Shown here one piece after another: positions 10,689 through 21,632 of a stretch of 64,000 nt of DNA; positions within the stretch are counted from its first letter, which is position 1; each line of letters opens with the position of its first letter. The notes beneath the pieces were generated by a model, which saw only the letters and a program-made list of their open reading frames with translations, ran no database searches and had not been told where the DNA came from. The stretch comes from Tilletia caries (taxonomy: Eukaryota > Basidiomycota > Exobasidiomycetes > Tilletiales > Tilletiaceae), in assembly GCA_032718865.1 (NCBI GenBank), contig JALUTQ010000038.1:372001-436000 (forward strand), in the 5' to 3' direction. The translations under genes were made by a program, and so were the position numbers.

Positions 10689-11163
10689 TCTGGGATTTCC
10701 TTTGTATATACCAGCCGCACGCCCGCCTGTTTCATCCGCTTCTGACGGCATAGATCAGACCGCCTGCCCACTGTATTCCATCACCTCTCGCTCAAATAGC
10801 ATGCTGTGCCTTGATTACCTTGGCCGCCCTTCTTGGTGATCAGCAGGATCAGACAAGGATCAACAGCATCAAACGAGGGCCAAGAAACAGCAGCGAGACT
10901 GAAGTGTGTGAATCGTAGAACCATTGCAGGATTTCAAACAGCAACTAAAAGGAAGTGCAAGAGAAATGCTGTAGATACACGTTTGTATAGTTATATATAC
11001 ACTCTGAGGAGGAGAGAGGAGGGTCGTGAAACCATTAATGGGGAAGAAGAAAGTCGAAAAAGCGGATAGTGTCTTGTGGGTATATGCGCTTGCCCCCCTT
11101 GACAAGCTGGCGACGGGGGGATGGTGAGAGGGGGGTTGAGAGAGGATTGGGAAGACCGCGCGT
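10689..11163. other. Intergenic between convergent LIM and MARVEL genes
   Basis: Shared 3' flanks of two convergent genes. No gene or repeat of note. Confidence 0.5.
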
Positions 11164-11730
11164 TTATGCGGTGATTCCCTCCTTGAGACCGCGGCCGCCG
11201 CGGAAGGCACCACCACCGATGACACCGATGACGACGAGCATGATGGAGAGCTGGATGAATGAGATCCTGTTGAAGAGGGAAACAGAAGAATGGTCAGAAA
11301 CAGGACGCGTCTGAATGGATGGATGGCATGTGTGCACTCACCATCCGAATGCCTCGAGAGCCTTGAGAGATCGGCAGTACTCGAGCTCGCAGTGGCCACG
11401 GGGGACCTTGTCAGCCAGGGCAGCGGAGCCAGCAAGCATGAACAGCCAAGTCAAGATCAACCAAACACCGTGTCCTGCGATCGAGGTAACGACGCCTCCG
11501 ATGCCCTTGAGGAAGAGGCCGAGGTAGACAATCGAGAAGAGGAAGGTCCACCATCCGACGAAGACCATGAAGTGGACGCGGTCCTTGATGCCCTGGGACG
11601 CGCGCTCTGGGTTCTTGTGGAAGTCGGAGGTCAGGGAGGAGGCGATGACGGCGAAGACGAAGGACCAGAAGGCGAGCAGGATGAAGGCGATGGGGTGGCC
11701 GCGGCGGACGTGGTTCGAGTAGTCGACCAT
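11164..11730 (-). CDS. MARVEL-domain four-pass membrane protein
   Basis: Exons 11730-11342 and 11266-11164 (492 nt, 163 aa). MARVEL proteins are small tetraspan proteins of cholesterol-rich or curved membranes and vesicle traffic. Four hydrophobic segments are seen: PIAFILLAFWSFVFAVIAS, HFMVFVGWWTFLFSIVYLG, VVTSIAGHGVWLILTWLFML and, after the intron, SFIQLSIMLVVIGVIGGG. A short basic N-terminus (MVDYSNHVRRGH) and a basic C-terminal tail (FRGGRGLKEG) lie outside the membrane. The intron splits the Trp codon of FGWISF. The start is the last in-frame Met before the first membrane segment; upstream in-frame codons look like 5' leader. Resembles fungal Nce102/Fhn1-type and related MARVEL proteins, but I cannot name the orthologue. 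Confidence 0.85.
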
Positions 11731-13021
11731 GGTTGCTGTTGGGTGTGTGGGTGGGTGTTGTTGTGGGAGGTGTTGGGTGGACGAGGATGTTTGCTGGAGA
11801 CTGTGCTTCCTGCTGGGTATAGGGTTTATATGAGAAGGTGGGATGGTGGGAGAGAGAAGGAAGGGCCAACGATGGGATGCGGGCTTCCCTTTAATAGCAG
11901 CTCCGCTTTGGGTGTGTTCGATGTTTACGCATGCAGCCCACACCTCATAAAAACACAAGGTAAGAAAAAAAACCATCGGAGACGATGACAGCATAATGAG
12001 TAATGACCCGATGACGCACTAACGCAGTGCTCTCTAAATACGGCTGTCGTCTCCGGCGGTTTAATCAACGCGGCCTTTGCCCTCCGCTCACAGCGTGGAA
12101 CGACATCATGCTGCATGGGGTGTGTGTAAACTCCCCGTCGTGGCTGCTGGGTGCTCGGCGCTCGCTGCTCGCTGCTCGATGTCGGGACTGACCTCCACCA
12201 GCCCATCCACGCGCTCATCCATCCCGTCCCACTCTTCCCTCACTGCCACTGCCACTTGCCCACTTGGTGTGAGAGTGACAAAAGGGCAATTCGTTGCATG
12301 TCGGACAATTTCCAGAGGTGGCCTGTTCGCTCGTGTTTTGCTGCTGCCGGTCGCCGGTCGCGGCTATGCAAAATGAGGTCATCGTATAGAACATTCTATT
12401 TCCGAGTTCTTTCGGCATCGCCGCGATTATTTCTGTCCCACTCACGACTCACTCACGCGTCAGGACGCGCTGGAGATCGTTGGAAGACCATCGAGAGCGC
12501 AACGATCAACGATAATGGACAAAAGTTCCACCTCCACTGATGGAACTGTCAACTGAGGTGCTGAGGTGCTGAGCGCTGAGCGCTGGGAACATCTGAGTCG
12601 GGTGAAGTCATGATTGGCATGAGCGATCCTGATGTCTGGTTGACCTTTCGCTGTGGAAGGACTCCGGACCTTGGTTGGCTGTTGAGGCCCGTCCAAGGCA
12701 CACGAGTTCCCCACTTAATCATCGCCCTGAGAGCGTTCTGTAGGCCCTAGCTCGATACTGGCGCCTGGCTGACAGTGGACCCTCCGCCTGACTCTCGCCG
12801 CTCGGCATCCTTCTACTCAGGGCTAAAGCCGCTTCCTAGTTCCCCAGGACCCTTATATATAGAACCAGTCCTCCGCCCCGTCCCCGTCCATCGATTCCCT
12901 CGACCCTCACCGAAACACAGATCGTCGTCGTCTCGACCGAAATATGTACATAGTGCATTATTTGTACAAACCCCGCCGCCCGTGATCATCGATTTTCCCA
13001 TTGACTGTGATGTACAGGAGA
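11731..13021. other. Intergenic, about 1.3 kb
   Basis: Contains the promoter side of the MARVEL gene and the 3' flank of VPS24. Short GCTCG-type and GAGGTGCT/GAGCGCT simple repeats occur at about 12150-12180 and 12556-12585. No reading frame here has a recognisable motif. Confidence 0.4.
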
Positions 13022-14090
13022 CTACCCGCGCAGGAGGCCATCGAGGGCCGCCTGCATCCGATCCATCTCGCGCTTCTCCTCCTCGTCGCGCTCGCGCCGT
13101 GCTGATTCGGTGGAGGGCTCGACGCCGACTGCGTCCAGGTCGGCCAGGGGTGCTGTTGATTGAGCAGCGCCGAGCTTGCCTGAGCGGAAGGGTTGTTCGT
13201 GAGTTGTGGATAAGAGTCAGCGAGCGAGGAAAGGGGTTCCCAACAAGAAAACAGAGAGAAATGGATAAAACGCACCGTCTGTGAGCTCGTAGAGCACCTT
13301 GTCCACCTCGCCCTGTGCCTCTTCTTCCAGCTCCTCCTCGTCCTCGCCCAACACGCCAGAATCGAGAGTGTCGTCCATCATTTCCTCCATGATGCCCGCC
13401 TGTTGAGTCAACCGGGGGAAGCAAACCGAGATCAGCAAACCGGGGGGTGATCCAGCGCGCGCCCCAATGGATAGGCAAAAGGGGGGGGGGGGGGGGCTAG
13501 GTTTGAGGCTGACCTTCATCATCTCTGCGCTCATCTCGCGCATGACTTTGGTCATCTCCGGCAGCTTGACCAGCTGATTGGACAGCTTCATGACTTCTGT
13601 TGACTTCTGCATGCTGCCTGTCACCTTGTACATCGCTGCGAAAAGGTAACAGCTCTTGGGTCAGTTAATATCATTGAGAGAGAGAGAGAGAGGGGCATGG
13701 AAGGAAGAAGCTCACCCATCTGATGTTGTAGTTGCATCCCAATGGACCCTAACCTGGCCTTGCTGAGAGTCAGCCGCTCCTTCTGCTTGTTGGTCCGTAC
13801 AATCTCGCGCGCAAGGATCTTTGCGCTCTTGACGTCGCCCTTCTTGGCTAATCTCTTGACTTCGCCTTTTGCTTTTGCCGAGGCTGCGTCGAGCTGTCTG
13901 AGTTCGCGGTCGAGGTGTCTTTGTTCGGAGCGCAGCTGGGACTGGACTGTTTTTACTCGTTCTGGAAGATAGGGGAGAGAGAGAGGGGGCGAGATCAGGG
14001 CCGTGCGGGATGAGATGGGAGGGCTGGGTGGGAAGTGGTGTGCTCACCTTCCTGTGTGGGACCGAATACCATTCTTGATAGGGACTGCAT
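13022..14090 (-). CDS. VPS24: ESCRT-III subunit Vps24/CHMP3
   Basis: Forms ESCRT-III filaments with Snf7, Vps20 and Vps2 for budding into multivesicular endosomes. Exons read from the right: 14090-14048, 13961-13716, 13635-13514, 13399-13276, 13179-13022; 693 nt, 230 aa. Family landmarks are the basic N-terminal helix region (RSEQRHLDRELRQLD), AKILAREIVRTNKQKERL, the conserved GSMQKSTEVMKLSNQLVKLPE and AEMMKAGIMEEMMDDTLDS, which joins across intron 3. An acidic stretch (EDEEELEEEAQGEVDKVLYELTDG) follows, then a C-terminal MIM1-like helix (RDEEEKREMDRMQAALDGLLRG) that would bind Vps4. The N-terminus MQSLSRMVFGPTQE matches the family. Intron 3 carries a long G run on the plus strand (about 13481-13497). 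Confidence 0.93.
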
Positions 14091-14625
14091 TGTGGGTGGG
14101 TAGCGATGGGGCGCTGTGTGCTGTGTGTGCTGCTGCGGGAGTGTTGAGGTGGGAAGGCTGGCTGCTGGCTGCTGGCTGGCTGCGCGTGGGTGTTGCTGTT
14201 GATGCTGTTCTCGCTTGTGAGTGGTGCTGTGCTGGGTGAGGCGGAGAGGCCGGTGATTTCAGTGATTCGATCTCGGCCGAGAAAACACAGACCCTCGGGC
14301 TACACCGCCAAATGAGGTCGAGCTCTCAATATGTAGCTCGGGAAGGGTTACACAGAGTCTCAGAAATATGTTCCCGAATAACTTCTCGCGAGTGTTTCCT
14401 GAGCATGGCTCCGGAGTATTCGGGACCCCCAGGCTCCGGAGCACGGTGAGAGCGCTCGAGAAATTTGTGACTGCAACAGGCTTGACTTCCTCTGGGTATT
14501 CTGTCCTCTCCGCTGCGTGCGACTCAATTCCATGCACGCATTTCATTGTTTCCGACTCTTGAGCAACAAAGTTTTGGCAGCAGTGGTATATAATTTACAT
14601 TCCAAAATTGATTAATGATGAAAAC

Positions 14626-14712
14626 CCCCGATCGTATAGAGGCTATGGTGAGTGACTAAAAAAGCCTCAGGTCTGGGGTTCGAGTCTCACAGATGTCAAT
14701 CTTTTTTTTCAA
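14626..14712 (+). ncRNA. tRNA-like sequence with Pol III-type signals, degenerate
   Basis: Bases near 14628-14650 (CGTATAGAGGCTATGG) resemble a tRNA D-arm/A-box region, and GGTTCGAGTCT at about 14677 fits a B box at 10 of 11 positions. A run of eight T follows at about 14701-14708, as in a Pol III terminator. The acceptor and T stems do not pair well, so this is not a working tRNA. A tRNA pseudogene or the head of a tRNA-derived SINE are the likely readings. Confidence 0.35.
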
Positions 14713-15242
14713 AATTATTTTTCCTGATTTTCCCCAGACTTTAGTATGGGGTTATATCTGCCCCTTAGATTTTTACGGCCGAGAAAAAGTGTTGCAACAT
14801 CCTTCGAATGAAGTTCTTCAAAATCCTTTAAATCTTCTCAAACTTCGCCTGGGTGTCCGTGTTCTAAGCATCCATCGACGCTCTCGATTTCTCCCAGTTT
14901 TCTTTATGAAGATAGCAATTTGCTGTTCACATGCCGTCCTTCCGCCGTTCGTTGCCCGTTTCTGTCTGTCTTCCACCTCCACTTTTCCCACGCCTTCGAT
15001 AGCCATAGTCAAAAGTCAAAACCCTCCGAGGAAGTTCATAGCCATAGTCAAAACTCAAAACCCTCCGAGAAAGTTGAAAGGTCTTCAACTTCTTGACAAA
15101 CGCAGCTACCAACTGTCCAACTTACTCCAGCGTTCACTAACCTTCAACCCTGACCTGCCTACATCTTACAAGTCGTGCGAGTGGTATGGTAAGTTACTTG
15201 AGATACACGCCTACATCTACCAGCTGATGGTGCCCCAAAATG

Positions 15243-15310
15243 CTACTGACTACTGACTACTGACTACTGACTACTGACTACTGACTACTGACTACTGACT
15301 ACTGACTACT
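15243..15310 (+). repeat. 7-bp tandem repeat (CTACTGA)n
   Basis: Nearly ten perfect copies of a 7-base unit directly upstream of the larger tandem repeat array. Confidence 0.9.
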
Positions 15311-15321
15311 CGTCAGTCCTG

Positions 15322-16147
15322 AGTCCATATCGATTTATCAACTGTGGCCTGTGGGTCACCGATCATGTACGCAATACACATGGTACATTACATCTTCGGG
15401 GAGTTTTATCTGCTCATCATCTAATATCTATGTTGTGTGGATAATCATGGCGGAGAGCTCGAAGAGTAGCGAAGCTACCCTGAGAGCGAGGCGCGGTAAG
15501 CGTCAGTCCATATCGATTTATCAATTGTGGCCTGTGGGTCACCGATCAGGTACGCAATACACATGGTACATTACTTCTTTGGGGAGTTGTACAAGACTAG
15601 AGTGTCTCTAGCTGTAAGGCAAAGCAAGTGCTAAGTGCAAGGTGTAGAAGAGTGATGAATGACGAGGAGAGAGAACTAAGTACAGGAGATGAGCTCGAGA
15701 AGGGTAACGATGAGAGCGAGGGAAAGGTGTGACGTGGGAAAAGTGGAAGGAAGTGGAGGCAGGTTGTTGCTATGCGGGATGCGTGAGGGAAAAGAGGGAA
15801 GTAGAGAGAAAGAGAACGAGATAAGATAAGATAAAGAAGCCACATGGACCCTGTCCAGCACAGGAGTTGTATCTGCCCATCATCTATGTTGTGTGGATAA
15901 TCATGGCGGAGAGCTCGAAGAGTAGCGAAGCTACCCTGAGAGCGAGGCGCGGTCAGCGTCAGTCCATATCGATTTGTCAACTGTGGCCTGTGGGTCACCG
16001 ATCAGGTACGCAATACACATGTTACATTACATCTTTGGGGAGTTCTATGTCTATCTGCTCATCACCTATGTTGTGTGGAAAATCATTGCGGAGAGCTCGA
16101 AGGATAGCGAAGCTACCCTGAGACTTGAGAGCGAGGCGCGGAGAGGG
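15322..16147 (+). repeat. Three copies of a ~183-bp tandem repeat
   Basis: Copies start at 15322, 15505 and 15961, each opening with AGTCCATATCGATTT and containing TGGCCTGTGGGTCACCGATC, ACGCAATACACATG and GGAGAGCTCGAAG. Copy 2 is split by a solo LTR. Copies 1 and 2 are closest; copy 3 has diverged a little with small indels. Function unknown. Confidence 0.9.
15588..15862 (-). mobile_element. Solo LTR, same family as the LTR array at 36-47 kb
   Basis: A 275-bp insertion in tandem-repeat copy 2, flanked by the 5-bp duplication GGAGT (15583-15587 and 15863-15867). Read on the minus strand it begins TGTGCTGGACAGGGTCCATG and ends CTTGTACA. It shares TGTGCTGGA, ATCTTATCTTATCTC, CGCATAGCAACA and CTGTACTTAGTTCTC blocks with the A and B LTRs of the large array. 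This is expected after LTR-LTR recombination deletes the body. Confidence 0.85.
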
Positions 16148-16909
16148 TCTATGTGATTTGAATGATTGACTGTGCTTCTGAGCCATTGTTTAGGTGTGCA
16201 ATCCACATCCGACAGGTCACTGCATTGAGCACGCCTTTTGAGAATTCGAGTCTAAGATATCCCAGACCAAGCATTAAGCAACATCAGTCATCAAGAGTCA
16301 AGACATGCATGTTTCTTGGTACTTTTCATTTCCCGTTCATCTTCTAATTTCTATAAACTCATGGCCTCAAAAAGTCTGGGGAACACTCTGGCTCAAAAGC
16401 CAGGCCGGTGGGATTATTTTATCGCTGGTCTCTCATCGCGCACCTCGCAGCACCTTTCTGCGGCGCTGAAAATTCCCAATTTGCTCCATGTCATGCTGTC
16501 CAGATCACTCCCATGATACTCGGGAGTATTGCTCTGGAGCGTACCAGAGTATTCTGCTCCGGAGTGCTCCCGAAGACCGCAGAAAATACTCGGGAGTGAC
16601 TCTGAGGGAAGTTGTCTCCACTCAGACCCCGAGTCACTCTGGAGTACTCGGCCGAGTCTTCCTGAAAGACTCGGGCAGTCTGGTGGTGTATTATTCATTG
16701 GTTGATTCCATACGCCAACTGCCAAGGAAGAGGCGAGCCGAGTCCAACACCGCCGACTGAGAACCTCACCCCACAAAATGGCGAACGTACCGTGTGGATC
16801 GGGCTTGGCTTGCGGTGACATTACATATTCGCGCTTACATTCAGTAATTGCCCCTGTGAGCGAGCTGCGTCCATTGGGTGAGCGGTGAGCGGTGAGCGGT
16901 GAGCGAGTG

Positions 16910-19900
16910 ATGGAGCGTCCTGCAGCAGCTGTGCGTCCTGCGCTGGCTGCCAGAGCGTCGCCCAGAATACAGCAGCTCGTCGATCGCTTCCAGGACAACC
17001 GCAGCCAACAGCCAGGGCCAGGGCCGTCCCGCTCCCGTGCAAGTGCTCCAGCAACATACCAGGGAAGCGCCCTATCGTCAAAACACACATCAACTGGACC
17101 AACAAAGAATGGATACCACGCCCTCACAGAGCCCGCGAATCAGACACCCCTCCGCCCCGGTCTGCCACACACACGCTCCGGCATCCCCTTCCAGCCGGGC
17201 ACCACCGACCACGACACAGCACAGATAAACAGCCAAAGTGTCCCAAACGAAGAGTCGGCCTCCCAGCCCGTGCCTGCATCCCTCGTCTTCTCCCGCCTGG
17301 CACCCGCCCTCAACCTACCTGCTCTGGACCGGTACCTGGCCTGCAACGACATCTTCTCCCCTCCCCACTTCAGCGACCCCCGTGTCCGCGCAACCAAGGA
17401 GGAGCGCTCCTTATTCGGATGGGACGCCGCCTCTCGCTCCAAGGGCAAGAAGGCCAAGCAGAGGAAGTGGGAAATCGCAGGCGGACAGATCAGCGCATTG
17501 ACCTCGTCCGAGTCCCACAAACACTTGCCCGAGGGAGACAGCCAGAGCTTCGAGCTCGACACCGACACCTCCCGCATCTCCAAGACCTCCTCCCTGCCCT
17601 CGTACGACTCCTCATCCAGATACTCCGCCCTCGACGGCAAAGACGACGATGCCACCCTGACAGACCAGCGACCGTTACTCCCGACCTCCCTCTCCTTCTC
17701 CTCCGCTCGCACCGAGACCACAGGCGTGCCCAGCCAGCTCTCCTCCGCATCCCGTCCCATCACTCGAAGGGACATGTTCCCCCCGCTCATGCTTCTCAAG
17801 GAGCAAAGCTTGGACGAGCTCAAGTCGAACGCCGTCGGTCCGCGCGCACCGCCCGGTGGATTCTTCGCCATCATACCCCCCGTCCAGAAGCTGCTCGGCA
17901 CCGTGACCGATCTTCTCATCGGAGTGGAGGGAAGCAGCTTCGCGGCCGGCATCCTCCGTCTCGAGACATTGCGCGACTTCGCACAGGTGCTCCAGAATAA
18001 TATTAGCTGGAGCAATGCGGCTCCTGCGACGACCCCTCCCGGAATGGCCGCTAAGATCAAGATGTTCTTCTTTCATACCCTGCCCTCCATCTTGGCCCTC
18101 GACTTCGTCTCCTTGCTCGGAAGAGCACAGGTCTTCATGGTCCTCTGGATGGTCGTCGGCGCTCTCATGCTCTGGCGCTTCTGGAGGGTCACCAAGGCAT
18201 ACGACCATAACCGATACGTCGACGGCTTCGACTCTCGGCCGTCTGCATACACCACCCCTCCCCGGGGCACCAAGACCGGATACGTCCTCCTCGTCTTCGG
18301 TCTGACCACCGCATACATCCCCTTAACCAAGCTCGCCGTCGACGTCCTCGTGTGGAACATCGACTTCTGGGTCATGAACCCGCTCGCGGACATGAACGAT
18401 ATGGACGACTTGCCCAAGGATCTGCCTCCGCTCGGTGATTCTGATCACTTCCGGGACCCGCTCGACTTCTGCTATACCACCACCGTGCGCAAGGACAAGT
18501 TCAACTTTGCTTGGTTGCTCGTGCCAGCCGCCGTCTTGACCATCCTCTTCTTCACAATCTGGCTTCCCATTCGCATGATCCAAGTTCTTCGCCGCATGGT
18601 TCCTCACGTCAGGTAAGAAGTACATTCAGATCCGTCGTGGGTAGTGCTGGAAAGGGGGCTCACCCCTAAGTATCTTCTCCATTCTCAGTGAACATAACGA
18701 GCTAGGCACAAAAAGGTCTCCGGAGGAGATGGACCTCGAGTACCGACGCTTGCTTGGAAAGGACAAATCGCCGCTCAACTTCATGATCAACGGCTATCGC
18801 CGCCAATGGGCCTTTTGTGAGTCGTTGTTGAACGGGCCCCCAAGGGACAAGCTCATGGGATTTCCATAACTGAGAAATCTCCAAATTTCCCCTTTTTCCG
18901 TTGAATTCGTAGACAAGCCGGTTTATATCCTGTGCTTCAAGTTGACGAACGTCCTCATCATCTCCGTGCTCAATCGAAACAACTGCATCTGGCGATTCAA
19001 CCATACCAAGACGATGTTGCTCATCCAACAGGCCGTCTTGATCGCATGGATGTCGACGCTTCTAGGTGAGTTGAGCCTTTTACATGATTGCGTCCTTTAT
19101 CGATGCTTACGAAACTCTACTCGTCTCACTTAGGGATTCACATCGTGATCAAGCCGTTTGTTGACATGATCAGTAATCGTTCGGAAATGGTCAGTCGGAC
19201 TGGCTACGTCCTCACAGCGATTCTCGGACTTCTCGGTGCGTGTGAACCCTGGCCTTTGTTGTTGTTGACGAGGACGAGGACAGACATGACTGAAACATCA
19301 ACTGCTCCTTTTCCCCCAGTCGCCCTGAACGTGAACGGCGGCACCGTGTACCGCTCAACAATCCTCTACATCGTCCAAGGCTTCTCCTACACATTCAACA
19401 TCTACTTCACCCTCGCCGGAACGGCGCTGTTCGAGCATGCCGTCAAACGGGCCCAAAACCGGCTGGACTTCAGCATCGACATTTTCTCGCCCGCGCTCGA
19501 CATGCAGAAGCATATCCGGAGGAGAATATGGGAGGAGACGTTCTCTACGATCTTGTTGGCCGCGCCGCCTTATCGGATGCCGGTCGATCAGGTCGTCGCT
19601 TTCTCGACGTCCGACGCGGATGATTGGCCGCCGTACCTGCTCAACTTCCAAAATACGGCCGCGGAACGACATGTGGAAAACATTAAGCTTGTCAGGGAGC
19701 TCGGCCACGCTTCCTTCCGCGACTTTGTAGAATTGGAACGCGGGCACGTCGCGCATCGATGGCGCGCCGTGGTCAAGAAGATCCAAATCTCGTTCACGGG
19801 ACCGGACGCGTATTGGCGACCGATCCGACCCCCGTTCCCCGAAGGCGTGTCGTCCTTCTTCGGCAAGGCGTTCGTGATTCCGTTCCCGCCCACGATTGTC

Positions 19901-21343
19901 GTCCGTTACGACCAGGGCGGCAACCGGACGATGCAGTTGACCACGTTGGAGGAGTTTGAGACGTTCGCTCAGCAGAATGAGGATCATCTTGTGCGGCAGG
20001 CTCGGAGGATTCGGTTGGCGCTGCGCTCGTTGGATGGGCAGCGCGTGTACTGCCCGTATGTGAAGGTGGAGGACGTGTATGAGAACACGGGGATGTTTGG
20101 GAGAAAGCCGAGGCGGCACAACTACAGCGTCGCCGTGCCTGTCACGTACGTCGACGGCATCCTCCAGGTCCGGCATCGGGATCCGTTCCCGCCTCCGGGG
20201 GCGTACAACTTTTCGTCCGGGTTCGAGGTCAGCATCGTCTATGAAGAAGGCCTGCGCGAGGACGCGGCTGGCTCGGCGCGTGTGCACGAGCCCATCGTGG
20301 TCAGCGGGAGCGCCGCGTTTGAGCTGTTCGACGACTTCAGGTCCTCCGCGGGCCTGGCCACGTTCCTCTCGCACAACCAAGTGTTGGTTAAGAGTCGGCT
20401 TCCCGTGGTGGACAAGCTGATGGAGGCCTACCGGGCGAAGTATTACGACGAGGCCAGGCGGAAGACGGGGGTGATGTCGTACAGTTTCCTGACGGACATC
20501 TTCTCGAATCACCGGTTGCGGTGCCACGAGCTCGAGCGGGCGTTCGAACGGGCGAGCTGTAGCGAGGTTGTGCGGCAGCTTCCCGTGCGGTACGCGTCCT
20601 CGATCGCGAGCTTGTATGAGCGGCTCGAGGCGGTCTGCCGCTCGGAGGTCCATCGGTGGTGGTGGCTGTTCTGGGACGACCTGTGGCGGAGGAATTACCG
20701 GGACGTGGCCGCGCTTCGGAAGCATCGCGTTCATTTCTGTCCTTCGTTCCCGACGAGTATCGCGTACCAGCCCCTGCCGCGGGCCCAGCTCGAGCTCTTC
20801 CTGACCAAGTACGGGATGTGGAACTCCGGTGGGACCGCGGGTTTCATCCACACGGGCACGCTGAACAGTGTGTACTTCTACCTCGACGAGCTCGTCTTTG
20901 GGCACGGAGTCTCGCATCTGCGCTCGAAGGCGATCAAGTTGGGCATCGGATCGGACCAAGCTGCGCTCAAAGCGCACCATATCGACAGTTTGGGTCTGCC
21001 GGACCATTCGAGGGGTGCGGGCACGGGTGGCGGCACCGACTACGAACGGTCGGACATCATCGACCGACGGGCGAAGCGGTGGGAGATGCTCATGAGCGGT
21101 CGGCCCTCGCTCTCCCGCTCGGCACGGGCGTGGAACGGCCTGCTGGAGTGGCTCAACTTGCGACCGTTGAAAGTCGACGGACAGCGGCAGAGCCTGTTCC
21201 TCTATCTCTCGCTCAAGGATGGGGGGTATGAGCTTCCGGGGGAGGAAGCGCTGCAGCGGGAGGCGGGGGACAGCAGCAGCTCCAATCACGACCATCTCGC
21301 CAACTTACGATCTTCTTACGACACCACGTTGCAACGGTTATGA
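16910..21343 (+). CDS. Large multipass membrane protein of unknown function
   Basis: Exons 16910-18612, 18689-18816, 18913-19065, 19134-19235, 19320-21343 total 4110 nt, 1369 aa, with no frame break. Residues 1-380 are hydrophilic and Ser/Pro rich. About seven hydrophobic segments follow: near 390-425 (LDFVSLLGRAQVFMVLWMVV), 456-484 (TGYVLLVFGLTTAYIPLTKL), 532-554 (FAWLLVPAAVLTILFFTIWL), 612-630, 645-667, 690-706 and 716-741 (LYIVQGFSYTFNIYFTLAG). A long C-terminal region (750-1369) is hydrophilic and well ordered in composition, with no domain I can name. I do not recognise the family; transporter, channel or lipid-handling roles are all possible. An in-frame stretch upstream has only GTG codons, so ATG 16910 is the first Met. 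Confidence 0.8.
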
Positions 21344-21632
21344 ATGCCCTTTTAATATCTATTCTCTTTATCACAGTGCCTTAGGAACTTTTCTCTCTCC
21401 ACGGGACTCGAGTCGTATTCTTCTGTCTGCAATCACGTTTTCCCTTCCTCCCATCCCACCAGCATACCCGTTCTAGTATCAATCAACTCATCTCTCTCAG
21501 AGTTTACTTGTACAGCCTAGATGGAAACGGACGTCGTGTTACGATATGTACGCCTGACAGCTCCAGTCGTGGTGAAAAAAGCGGAGTCGACCCATCAGGA
21601 AGGTTGGGGAATTGGAATGGGCTGATGATGGA

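Larger units (their letters stand above)
14091..16909. other. AT-rich repeat island between VPS24 and the membrane-protein gene
   Basis: No host gene recognised over 2.8 kb. Composition is clearly more AT-rich between about 14560 and 16400 than in flanking genes. It contains a tRNA-like sequence with a T-run, a 7-bp satellite, three copies of a ~183-bp tandem repeat, one solo LTR, and two groups of short CTCCGGAG/CTCGGGAG palindromes (14410-14445 and 16505-16680). A GGTGAGC-type simple repeat (16877-16905) sits directly before the next gene's start. Confidence 0.6.

Noticed and set aside
15588..15870. hAT-type insertion with an 8-bp duplication GAGTTGTA
   Set aside because: The 8-bp match arises because the LTR and the target both start TGTA next to the 5-bp duplication; TGT...ACA ends and similarity to the LTR array favour a solo LTR.
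19355..21295. A 646-aa minus-strand frame opposite the membrane-protein gene
   Set aside because: Shadow of the GC-rich codon use of the last exon; the plus strand carries membrane segments and joined exons, the minus frame no motif.
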